From positions 1 through 64,000 of the forward strand of contig JASWJB010000208.1 of assembly GCA_032433595.1 (NCBI GenBank): 64,000 nt of DNA, given 5' to 3'. The notes under the pieces are model-generated. The model ran no database searches and was not told the origin of the DNA. It saw only the letters and a list, made by a program, of their open reading frames with translations. Made by a program: the position numbers and the translations under genes. The first letter of the stretch is position 1, and each line of letters begins with the position of its first letter. This DNA is from Conoideocrella luteorostrata. Its lineage: Eukaryota; Ascomycota; Sordariomycetes; Hypocreales; Clavicipitaceae. Shown here one piece after another: positions 31,921 to 41,501 of this stretch.

Positions 31921-33420
31921 ATCATTGTATCTTGGACATCTTCATCGTCTTCAGATTGACTTGCGAGATCTGATGCTTCCTGCAGCTGCCCGTACCAGTC
32001 AACGAGCTCGTCAACTGACTGAATTGAATCGCGGCCGACAATCTTATCATTATAGAAATCGTCTTCGTCAAATTGCCCCACGATATCTAATGCTCCTTGC
32101 AGTGTACGTTTTCCGAGATTTGAACCTCTTCAATGGGGCTTGTTAGATTGACCTGCGATCTAATACTTCTCGCAGTGCCTGAACCTGTCAACAAGCTTCT
32201 CAGCTTACTGAATTACATGGCGGCCGATAATCAGGTTGTTAATAACCTGCGATATATAATGCTTCGAAAGCGCGTATACATCTTCCGACATTTGAATCGT
32301 TTCGACGAGCTCCTTGCGATATTTGTTGCTTCTTACACGCCTGTATATCTTCCGAGATTCGAGCCTTTCAATAAGATCGTCAGATTGACCTGCGATATCC
32401 GATGGTTCTTGTAGAGCCTGTACGTTCCGAGATTTGAGACTTTTCAACAAGCTCGTTAAATTGACCTACGATGTCTGAAGCTTCGATAACAACTGTACGT
32501 CTTCCAAGAGTTAAGCATTTTCAACAAGCTCGTTGCAGCGCCTGGATCTTTCCACAAGTTCTTCAACTGCCTTTCTATATCTGATGCTCTGTGCAGTGTA
32601 CGTATTCCGAGAATTGAACCCTTCAACGAGCTCGTCAACTGACTTGCGATATCAGATCCCTGTACTTCTTCCGAGAATTAAACCTTTCAGCGAGCTCCTC
32701 CCAGCCTGTATGTCGTGCGAGATTTGAGCAATTCAACGAGCTCGTCAGAACGACCTGCGATCTGATGCTTCGATAGCGCCTGTACGTCTTCCGAGAATGA
32801 AACCTTTGAACAAGCTCGTTAGATTAACCTAGGATATTAGATGCCTGGATGTGTTCCGACTGTTGAATATTTTAACGAGCTTGTTAGATTGACTTGTGTT
32901 ATTTGATGCTTGTTGTAGCCTATACGTCTGAAATTTTGACGTATCAACGAGCCTGTTGACTGACCTTTGACCTTTGATGTTTTGTGCAGCGTACGTCTTC
33001 TGAGATTTAAGCCTTTCAACGCGCTCGTCAACTGACTTTTGATATCTGATACTTTGTGCAGTGTACGCCTTCCGAGGTTTGAAGTTTTCAACGAGCTCGT
33101 TAACTGACTTTCGACATTTGATACGTTGTGCGTTGTACGTCTTCCAATATTTGAACTCTTTCATCGAGGCCGTCAGATTGATCTGCGATCTAATGCTTGC
33201 AGCGCCTAAACCTTTCAACGAGCTCGTCAGATTGACGTGCGATATCCGATGCTTCTTACAGAGCCTGTACGTTCCGAAATTGAAGCCTTTTCAACAAGCT
33301 CGTCAGATTAACCTGCCATGTCTAACGCTCATTGCAGCATCCGTACGTCTTCCGAGATTCAAGCCTTTTAACGAGCTCGCCAGATCAACTGGCAACATAT
33401 ATGCTTCGAAAGCGTCTGTA
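31921..33420 (-). repeat. 77-bp tandem array, copy 5
   Basis: About 19 units with TACGTCTTCCGAGAATT, TTTCAACGAGCTCGTCAG and ACCTGCGATATCTGATGC variants. The conserved box appears near 32030-32055 and, diverged, near 32218-32235. Confidence 0.85.
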
Positions 33421-33422
33421 CG

Positions 33423-33577
33423 TCACGTAGTCACCCTGGCGCACCTCTGATACATGGCGCGGGCATAGATACTCCTTTCTTTTAGACAGAACTAATAAAT
33501 TGAATGTATTTTGAACGTTGTTTTGCTTCACCTTCCGGTATGGATACTTTCGTCACCCAAAGCCCTGTGCTATGCCA
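33423..33577 (+). mobile_element. Diverged LTR, family B
   Basis: It shares TCACCCTGGCGCACCTCT, TTTTAGACAGA, TTGTTTTGCTTCACCTTC and CCCTGTGCT with the fuller copy at 33878. The 5' end is missing, and 77-bp units resume directly after it. Confidence 0.6.
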
Positions 33578-33579
33578 TG

Positions 33580-33835
33580 TGCAGTGTATATCTTCCGAGA
33601 TTTGAACGTTCTAACGAGCTCGTCAGCGAACTGAATTAGATAGCGGCCGATAATTTACTATTAATAACTTGTGATATATGATGTTTCGAAAGCGCATGTA
33701 CGTCTTCCAAGATTGAAATCGTTTTCACGAGCTCCTTGTTGTATGTAATGCTTCTTGCAGCGTCTCAACCGTCCAACGAGCTCGATAACTGACTGTCGAT
33801 ATCTGATGCTATCATAGAGTAAAAAAAAGAATATA
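33580..33835 (-). repeat. 77-bp array fragment
   Basis: Three units with TGTATATCTTCCGAGATTTG and GAGCTCGTCAGCG, plus the diverged GATAGCGGCCGATAA box. It ends in a composite junction remnant (ACTAGTGTCCTCCTCGGAAA). Confidence 0.75.
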
Positions 33836-33877
33836 AGGACTAGTGTCCTCCTCGGAAAACGCCTTACAGTCTCCTCC

Positions 33878-34079
33878 TGTTGGAATATCCCGTCAAGGCA
33901 TGCGGACACCTCACGTGGCCACCCTAGCGCACCTCTCTTTTACGGCGCGCTTGGTGGCATTCCTTTTCCTTTTCTTCTTCGCTCTCAGATAAGATAGTTA
34001 CAAATGAATTGAACTGTTTTGTTTATTGTTTTGCTTCACCTTCTGATACCAGCTACTCGAAGCCCCTGTGCTTCCTACA
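33878..34079 (+). mobile_element. Solo LTR, family B (202 bp)
   Basis: It starts TGTTGGAATATCCCG and ends GTGCTTCCTACA, TG..CA ends. Internal words are CACGTGGCCACCCTAGCGC, TTTTACGGCGCGCTTGG and CTCAGATAAGATAG. The 5' 12 bases are shared with family A. No target duplication was found. Confidence 0.7.
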
Positions 34080-34176
34080 ACCTGCGATATCCGATGCTTC
34101 CTGAAGAGCATTGCTCTTCGCTATCCGTACCCCCACGGAAGCTTCCATCCATATCTTTATAGGAGGCATCGCGTTT

Positions 34177-35189
34177 TCACTTAACATCCCTGGACTGAGT
34201 GCTATCGATGTCGGTCTCCCATGGTTCCAATTCAGATGCGTCAAATTCGCCGACAATCTCCTTGCCCACGGCTATGCCGAGTCGTTCCCGTAAACCGAGA
34301 ATTGGCCAGATAGGTATTCTGGTGTACTCAATTTTGATTCCTGGAGCTTTGTTATCATCGTTCATTGGTGTTTTTGAGGGGTCGTGAAACCGATCGAGGA
34401 AGCTAGCCGAAACATGACCAGTATACACGATAAACTCTCCGGGGGCATCGTCATGCGTTAGAATCCTCAGCGTGATATCTTTGAACGGAGGATGCTCAGA
34501 CGACCACCGTGAGTCTCTGCAAAATGACGGCTCTGGTGCCCTATAGAAATGGTGCTGTGCCATGGCTATGAGGATGGCCACGAAATACGCGTCGTGATCA
34601 GAGTTAGCCGGGCTTAATGCTTTCGGGTGAAGCTGCCGAAGCCGGAAGACCGGGCTGTCCCGTGTCTTCCTTGGCCATGCAGCTGGAGATAGATATTTGC
34701 GCATTAAAGCAAGCTGGTTCTTTCCAATGTAACACACCAGAGGTAGGTTTGCTGGATTATAGGGCGCTGGGTTAATGTCGAGGACTTATACGAGTCAGCC
34801 AGTAGAGCAGTCGTCGACCTAGGAATTTGTGACGATCGCATGTCGTCGTCCTCTGAATAAGTCGACATCACTTGAGCGGTGACACCGTCCCGATAAACGC
34901 GGTCGCCGAAGAACAAGTGTAGTTTCGGCATAAGATATGAGCGGCTAAAAGCCACTGGCCAAAGTGTTGATAGAACTGTCTTGACAGGGTTATCGCCAGG
35001 GATACGATGTACCACATCAGGATTTAAGATTTCGGTTGGCGAGTCGCTCAGAGTGGTTATTGCCCTGGTTATTGCCCTGGGTGGTGCTAAATGTCCTTTT
35101 AAAGGTGATAAGGCGGCCATATGCTTGGGCGAAGGTGAATTGCATGGAGAAAGTTGGTGAGAGTGGGCGCCTAGGAGTCGCCAGTGCAT
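34177..35189 (-). pseudogene. Conserved-looking fungal gene of unknown function, frameshifted
   Basis: Two overlapping minus-strand frames continue one another. The upstream one (to about 34765) includes VLSTLWPVAFSRSYLMPKLH, FFGDRVYRDGVTAQVMSTYS and RSTTALLADSYKSS. The downstream one begins, read through in its own frame, LDINPAPYNPANLPLVCYIG and ends in DSTQSRDVK after IPIWPILGLRERLG. No intron of acceptable length explains the change of frame at about 34765-34785, so a one-base indel is likely. The even, globular composition over about 330 codons suggests a formerly real gene. I do not recognise a catalytic motif or a named family. Confidence 0.55.
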
Positions 35190-36159
35190 GTCTGTCCAGT
35201 ATAAGGGACGAACAAATAGTCGTTTGCGGAGGCATCGGAGTAGAATGCCTTTGAAGGAGTGTCTAGCTAGCCGCTGTCAGGGTCTGCGACGATGACTGTT
35301 TCGAGAGGAAGCTGAAGAGGCTGGAGACCTGGTAGTTGCTGCACGTAAGTTTGTGTTTTGGTGGCAAGTTGTCTGTCAATAGCAGCACTGTTAATAACGC
35401 TGCAGCGCGAGATGAGGGGCGATGACCAGTAGTGAGGGGTAATGGATGGCAAGCAGTGAAGAGGTTCTATTGGTGAGCAGATCCTGCTGTGTTGGACGAC
35501 ACCGATCCCTGAGTGTCTACTTAAATCATAATCACTTTGCGTTAGCTAAAGTTTGCTCCGGGGAAGAAAGACATAGCAGTTGAGATTGGCAGTAAGAGGA
35601 ATGATAAGCGTGAGGGGAGGCTATATGTGTTTTATGGCGGTGAGTCAACTGACAAATTTGTTATTGGGGGAAAGGAGACTCAGACAGCACAATACAAAGG
35701 AGGAAGAAAGGAGCAGTCCTTGATGCTTTATGTGCAGGTATACCTAGAGACGAGCGCAGTTTAAATGATCGAGTGTGTCACACAAAAAATGGCGTAGCCA
35801 GAGGCCACTTTTAATGTGTAGTTATGACCCTTAAATAGGCTCATATTTTTCCTGTGACAGAGTGTCACACAAAAAATGGCGTACGCTAGCCTCGAAAGGG
35901 AGGTAAGCTGCTCTTTCGTTCCCTTCGCGAGAATGTAACGAAGTTTGGTGATTGGATTTCCATAGTATAGATCCGATGGCAATGTAGTATAGGTGTTCTA
36001 TGAAAAACAGAACTACAGTCGCCCACATAGAGATCAAGTCACATGGGGCGGATATAAGTTTATCCGATATTGCAACAAACTTCGCACATACCACTCTTGC
36101 CTCATCTCCCTCGTTACACTCACATCCGTACGCAAAATATTCTCAAAACACCGAGCGCA
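35190..36159. other. Intergenic with a 22-bp direct repeat
   Basis: GTGTCACACAAAAAATGGCG plus TA occurs at 35775-35796 and 35862-35883, 87 bp apart. No gene was recognised. Confidence 0.5.
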
Positions 36160-36681
36160 ATGCTTCCTCTTCTTAAGCCACACTCTTTGCTTTTCCGAAC
36201 CAGGCGCTTGAATTACCGTTCAGCCTTTCAATCGTACAGAGCACTTCACGAGGCAAAAGCGAAACTTGTCACATTCGATACCAAAGGGTCTCTCAAAACA
36301 CAAATCCTCGACATTTTCATCGGTGAGCCCCATGAGGCTTTTGTTATATTCCACAAAGAAGTCGGCCTAGCTTTAAAATCAGCCATTACCAAACAGACAG
36401 GTATTTGTCTTTCTTCAGATCCCGAAAAGTTCCCATTGACTTTTTACCATGAAACACTGCATTTTGCGCACGGTGGGTATACCTCCCTGTTCTGCATTCT
36501 ACATCGCAAGACCACGCTAATAAATCCACTTCAAGCTACGGTGCCATATCCACGAATTGTCATCGAACAAGACCTACCACGCCAGAATACCACTAAAGTA
36601 AGCCCTGCAACTCTTTGGCTGTGGGGAGCGTCGCACTCTATTACCTTGGACGGCACGCCCGATGGTGAGTTCCGTGCTTAA
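36160..36681 (+). CDS. Hypothetical protein, 173 residues
   Basis: Single open frame from the ATG at 36160 to TAA 36681; an in-frame ATG at 36070 would add 30 residues but lies in a weaker context. The N-terminus (MLPLLKPHSLLFRTRRLNYR) is basic and hydroxylated, compatible with a mitochondrial presequence. The rest is a compact mixed composition with FIGEPHEAFVIFHKEVGLAL. A GTGAGT at 36665 could be a donor, but no matching exon was found. No family was recognised. Confidence 0.35.
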   Translation: MLPLLKPHSLLFRTRRLNYRSAFQSYRALHEAKAKLVTFDTKGSLKTQILDIFIGEPHEAFVIFHKEVGLALKSAITKQTGICLSSDPEKFPLTFYHETLHFAHGGYTSLFCILHRKTTLINPLQATVPYPRIVIEQDLPRQNTTKVSPATLWLWGASHSITLDGTPDGEFRA

Positions 36682-38135
36682 ACAGTACTTTTTTAGAACG
36701 TGATCTAAACCGATGACAGAAGAATTTGAGGAATCTTCACGAGAGAGCCACGAAAGACTGAAAGGAGTGGCTGAACTTTTACGAGATAGATAGTTTATGT
36801 TCTAGGACTATGTGTGCATTGTCCCGGACACAAGATACCCCACAATGCCCGCCACATGGTTGACTACTATTTATCTCTGCAGGATGCCTCTTCTTCTGGA
36901 TTCATTTCGTTCTGTTGCTTCCGGCGATGTCGTCGGCTTAGGGCCATGTTGAATGTTTATAGCGATACGCTTCCGTTAGTACTTACCTTTTGTAAATAGT
37001 GGAGAAGACATGGTTGGTCTCAAAGGAGTCGTCGGCATGCGTGCTTTTCTTGTACTCGTCTTTCGTGAATTGGCACGGATTTCTGCGCTTGGGGAAGGGG
37101 GTTGGTTACCCACACACGGCAAACAGACGCCGTCCATCGAATCCCGTCATATTTCTCCGATCGCTTCTATTGGAGTGTCTAGGTCCACATTGAAAACAAC
37201 GCTTGGCCTTGGCCGTAGCGGCCCGGCCCGTTATTCGACCTTGGGTGCGAAGCCCTGCCAATCACACGACCCAGAAAATGCTTACCACCCTATCAATCTA
37301 ACTTTAGCCCGGAAGAACTTTTGGGTCCCTTAGGTTAAGCAAATTTATAGTCACACACCGCGCGTCATCTGGACCATGCATGATGCGCTGGCGGTGCTGG
37401 CGGTGGCGGTGCTGGCGGTGGCTCCTATCCAGACCAAACTCGCGGTCTCTCCAATAGCCACTCAGCCCCGCTGCAACCTGTGTTTGATCCGTTAGCCTCC
37501 GGATCTCAATACTGTAGGGTGATTGGTTTTTTAGCGGTTAATGATGGGCGACTAACATGCGGGCTACATCGAAACTAGGCGAAAAGAGACGACCCGCCCA
37601 CCTCGCATAATCCAACGACCCAAGTGGGGGACCCCCGAGTTCTAGTTCGGCAGCAGGCCTACTGTGATGACATCACCACTTTACTAAAAGTGTACTCCGT
37701 ACATCCCGCTAATATCTGTCACGTGAGCTATGTTCCCCTCCAACAGGCTTTGCATGGGAAGCCTCACGCTATGTAAACCTTGCTGCCTAATTCTCCTCCA
37801 TAACGGTGGATGATAGTAGGCTGTAAAAAGAGGATCTGACCCAAGTAAAGGAGGCTGACCCCTTTCAAGATACCAAGACGCGCAGAGAAAAACAGGTCTA
37901 TCTAGAAGTCCCAAAAAAAAAAAAAATTTAAGAGCGCGCGTGAGACCCGAAAAAAAAGTTGGCAGCCTTACCCTCAGCCACTTTCTTCTTCTTGGGCCGG
38001 AGGCCTCGCTACCTGAGTTTTATATTCCTTTCTGTCACTCTTCCTTGATGTCCTTTCTCTCATTCTTTTTACTCTTCGTATTCCAGGTCTTTCCGCAAAC
38101 TTAGTTTAGTATTTACTTCCCCCAAAGCTCATACC
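36682..38135. other. Intergenic, no gene recognised
   Basis: It includes a GGCGGTGCTGGCGGT microsatellite at about 37388-37425 and a poly-A run near 37913-37926. The last 150 bases, CT-rich with TTTCTT runs, probably form the promoter/leader of the HET gene, since CT-rich tracts are common in fungal promoters. Confidence 0.45.
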
Positions 38136-40211
38136 ATGGAACCTCGTCTATCCACGGAGACGTTTGTGTGTGAGTTGTGTCGGAAAATTGATTTTGGGAA
38201 AGCTGAACGGCAAATAACACACAATCCTCCCCCGACTGAAGGAATCATCCTTGACCAGGATGCCGCTCGATTTCTACATCCAACGAAGACTCACTGTGCA
38301 CTCTGCAAACTTTTATCGGGTGCAGTAAGCAGGAAAGTAAGAGGCAAACCTGGCGATAGTGGCATCCACGAGTTAAGGCTCTGCGCATTCTCATACCTTG
38401 AAAGCAGATATGGGTTCAGCCGCAAGACAAAAGGTGCTCAGGATAGCGTAATGTTGTTTGTTACCGCTGATTCTGAATTCACATTGGATGAGTATTTTGA
38501 GAATTCTGGCCTACTGGAGTCAGGGCTGGTGGTCTGCTACCCTTACAGAGCTGAGCCAGAGTTTTTGAAACCACGGGCTATTCCAGAAATATTCGACTAC
38601 GGACGGGCTAAGCTATGGATAGACAACTGCAGAGAAAAACACGGCGGCGAGTGCGTGAAAAGACTCGACTTTGCTGGGCCACGACAACTAAAACTGATCG
38701 ATTGCGAAACGCTTGATATTATAGGTGCTGGTGCTGGTGCTGGTGCTGATGCTTCCATAAAATGGGTGGCTCTTAGCTACGTCTGGAAACGGGGGATGAA
38801 GACACCATTCGTACAGGACTTTCAAAAGCTACCACGTCAGACATCACGTGTAGTGCAAGATGCTATAGCAGTCACAAAGCACCTCGGATATCAGTACTTA
38901 TGGGTCGATAAGTATTGCATTGGCCAGAGCGACTCTCTCGAGCTTGACGACCAGATCCACAACATGCATCAGATTTATAACAACGCCGAATTAACCATCA
39001 TCGCGGCCGCCGGTCCAGATGAAGAGTATGGACTTCCTGGGGTTGGATCCACCATGCGCTTCAGGCAAAATATTGTGCATCTGGACGGCATGGTATTTCT
39101 AAGCACAGGTCCAGACCCAGCGCTCTACGCTGCAGAAAAGTCTCGCTGGTGGACAAGGGGTTGGACCTTTCAAGAGGGCGTTCTATCTCGCCGGCGCCTT
39201 GTGTTCACAGAGCATCAAGCATTTTTCGAGTGCAGCACGGCAAGCTGGACAGAAGCTGTGGGGGGACTTGAATGCATTCAGGACCGCCGGACAGTAGACT
39301 GGTCATCTTGGAAGATTGGGTGTTTTCTTTTAAGCCAGTATCGAACTCAACTGCATAATCAGGACTTACAGCAAGGTACAACGAGCCACTCAGATACAAC
39401 GGTTGCGGAAGAAGAACAGATGATGGATACCAACGTTGCGGTGCAACTTCTTGGCTTCTTTAGGCTACTCCAGCAGTACACTACTCGTGAATTGACTTTC
39501 GATGCGGACTCACTAAATGCAGCTACTGGTTTGCTGCAGATGCTAGCCAAGAAAACTCCGCCAACTTTGCATCTTATGGGGCTGCCTTACATTCCATCCG
39601 ATGATAATCAAGCAGTACTTGTTGAGCCTTATGTATTTGCTTCACTGTCTTGGCACCACCGGAGCGGGATTATTCCCAGGCGACGACCAGACTTTCCATC
39701 CTGGACATGGGCAGGTTGGGCTGGAGGTATTCGATGGATGTGCTATCCATATCTTCAATCGTCAAGGGATTTAAAATGCAAGTTTCACAGTGTGCGTTTT
39801 CAGTCACGAGACGGGGTCTTGATATCAGCATCAGATTATATGCAGGCCAACACGTCTTCTGGATGCTATGCAGACTCAACCACTGCGATTTATTTCCAGG
39901 CGCAGCAGGTTCCTGGTTCTATGTTTCGTATGGAACACGATGGGAATGACTGGGAGAACGTCACAGTAGACGGAAATTATCTGCTAGTAGGCAGCGGTAT
40001 CCTGCTGCCGACAGAAACGCCGGCTGCATTCATTGATCGTCTCAATGACGGGACGTGGAGCTGTCTCGTGCTTGGGGATTTTGCAGACGGCAGGGGTCGC
40101 GACACGCCAAAAAGATATCTACTTGTGGTTCAGTGGGAGGGAGATACGATGGCGACCCGTGTGGGAGCTATTCTGGCTGAGAACCGAATGGGAGCGAACA
40201 ATGAGTCTTAA
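38136..40211 (+). CDS. HET-domain heterokaryon-incompatibility-type protein
   Basis: An uninterrupted 691-residue frame. The HET domain is clear: WVALSYVW (about residue 211), YQYLWVDKYCIGQ (about 251), a MHQIYNNAELTIIAAAG segment and RWWTRGWTFQEGVLSRRRLV (about 337). The N-terminus has CELCRK and CALCK, frequently seen ahead of HET domains, and a GAGAGAGAD repeat precedes the domain. HET proteins trigger cell death after non-self recognition when fungal strains fuse, and hundreds of paralogues of unknown specificity exist. The C-terminal half (TWAGWAGGIRWM and similar) is the usual variable part. Start chosen at the first ATG (ACCATGG). No intron is needed. A second HET domain lies at 44 kb within the NLR. 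Confidence 0.92.
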   Translation: MEPRLSTETFVCELCRKIDFGKAERQITHNPPPTEGIILDQDAARFLHPTKTHCALCKLLSGAVSRKVRGKPGDSGIHELRLCAFSYLESRYGFSRKTKGAQDSVMLFVTADSEFTLDEYFENSGLLESGLVVCYPYRAEPEFLKPRAIPEIFDYGRAKLWIDNCREKHGGECVKRLDFAGPRQLKLIDCETLDIIGAGAGAGADASIKWVALSYVWKRGMKTPFVQDFQKLPRQTSRVVQDAIAVTKHLGYQYLWVDKYCIGQSDSLELDDQIHNMHQIYNNAELTIIAAAGPDEEYGLPGVGSTMRFRQNIVHLDGMVFLSTGPDPALYAAEKSRWWTRGWTFQEGVLSRRRLVFTEHQAFFECSTASWTEAVGGLECIQDRRTVDWSSWKIGCFLLSQYRTQLHNQDLQQGTTSHSDTTVAEEEQMMDTNVAVQLLGFFRLLQQYTTRELTFDADSLNAATGLLQMLAKKTPPTLHLMGLPYIPSDDNQAVLVEPYVFASLSWHHRSGIIPRRRPDFPSWTWAGWAGGIRWMCYPYLQSSRDLKCKFHSVRFQSRDGVLISASDYMQANTSSGCYADSTTAIYFQAQQVPGSMFRMEHDGNDWENVTVDGNYLLVGSGILLPTETPAAFIDRLNDGTWSCLVLGDFADGRGRDTPKRYLLVVQWEGDTMATRVGAILAENRMGANNES

Positions 40212-40565
40212 AGGGACTATGACCTGCCTCTAATAGAAGTTTGCCTTGTTTAGGTTGTATTTTTTTCCACCCATGGTTGCTTTATAGTTATAGAGCTGTT
40301 TCCTGCTATATATTTGCTTTCTTGTGATCCATACAGCTGACGCCGTTTGCCATGGGCAGGAAATACTCTGCATGGCTGAAACTTCCTGGTCTTGTTTAAT
40401 CTCTTAATATCGATTAAAAGACGATTTATTGAACAGCATTCTGGGGATAGCCTTGATCAGCTGAGCTTCTGGCTCAAGCCCATCTCAGCCGCCATCCGGT
40501 CCAACCCTATCAACTCTTCTCGGGTTGTTTGTTGTAGCGCCTTTTCAATGTACCCAGGAGTATAA
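40212..40565. other. 3' flank of the HET gene
   Basis: No gene recognised. Confidence 0.4.
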
Positions 40566-40680
40566 CCATTGGAATATCCCGTCAAGACATGTGGACACAT
40601 CACGTGGCAACCCTAGCGCGCCTCTTTTATACGGCGCGCTTGGGGCATTCTTTCTTCTCTCTCAGATAAGATAGTGCGAG
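40566..40680 (+). mobile_element. Truncated LTR, family B
   Basis: TTGGAATATCCCGTCAAGAC, CACGTGGCAACCCTAGCGC and TCAGATAAGATAG match 33878 onward. The copy is cut off where an inverted family-A LTR starts. Confidence 0.65.
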
Positions 40681-40682
40681 TT

Positions 40683-40864
40683 GTACAGGGTTGTGCAATG
40701 ATCTAGATCATCGGCTTCAAATTCAATATATTCATAAGTGTCTTTTATCTAAGAAGAAAAGAAGTCACGGTGGGAGGCACGATATCGTCGTATAAATATC
40801 GTGACTAGAGGGTGACCACGTGACGAGCTCTGTGCTTCCTATTGTGCTTGGCGGCATTCCAACA
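40683..40864 (-). mobile_element. LTR, family A, inverted
   Basis: TGTACAGGGTTGTGCAATGA, GATCTAGATCATCGGC, CGTATAAATATCGTGAC and GGCGGCATTCCAACA are the reverse of the copy at 6147. It appears to have landed in, or replaced, the end of the family-B LTR. Confidence 0.7.
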
Positions 40865-40974
40865 ATAACAACAATGCTTACACACTCACGTCCATTTGTC
40901 ATGACGGGCAGTTAGAGATGTGTATAAGCCATCCTATACCACCACCGGTTGCTAGCGGATAACCCAGCCTTGTT

Positions 40975-41226
40975 ATGACACAGATGAGACCCTGGAGCAT
41001 GACTGGTGATCCTGACACCTTCCGACAGGGAGCCGCAGCATTCAGGAACGGGAGAGATTGGGCTGAACGAGAGAGGGATAAAGCAACCAACGAGGCCAAC
41101 GAGCGAGAAGTTCAATGCCCCATCACTGCAGCAGGTCGTGGACTCAGCTTGAGTTTCGAGAGCGATGTGTACGCCGACGAGACAATCATCAAAAGCCAAA
41201 ATACGGTCCTCGAACCAATTTCTTAA
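40975..41226 (+). pseudogene. C-terminal fragment of the gene family at 59.8-61.5 kb
   Basis: The reading MTQMRPWSMTGDPDTFRQGA, then AAFRNGRDWAERERDKA, parallels MTQIDTWGMTGSRDAYCRGA and AAYRNGRDWTKQKRDEA of the larger gene (about 61090-61210). It also ends in an L-SLSFESDVYADETI stretch like the LGLSFASEASANMAT of that gene. Only about 84 codons remain; nothing upstream matches, so it is a truncated paralogue. Confidence 0.7.
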
Positions 41227-41501
41227 AATTCAATTAAAAACAATACTGATAGGTCTGCCGATGATCCGCCGAGCGTCTTCGGACACGTATCAAGCGCGAT
41301 AAGCCATCTCAAAAGAACTTACCAGCTCAGTGCGCCCCTTGACTGGCATGCTATGGTAAGCGGCATCTGCAAGCTTCTGAACAGCTCTTTGACGGTGTTT
41401 GACGGTGTCACGCTGCGCTGGCTTGTGTTGACGTTAGCGCCGGCATATTTCCACTAACAGCCAACACGGACTCGCTGTCAATTGCAAAACTCCAAATCAC
41501 T
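41227..41501. other. 3' flank of the NLR gene
   Basis: No gene recognised. Confidence 0.4.

Noticed and set aside
37010..37333. Open frame of 107 codons after the hypothetical gene
   Set aside because: No motif, irregular composition, and no intron or upstream signal supports it.
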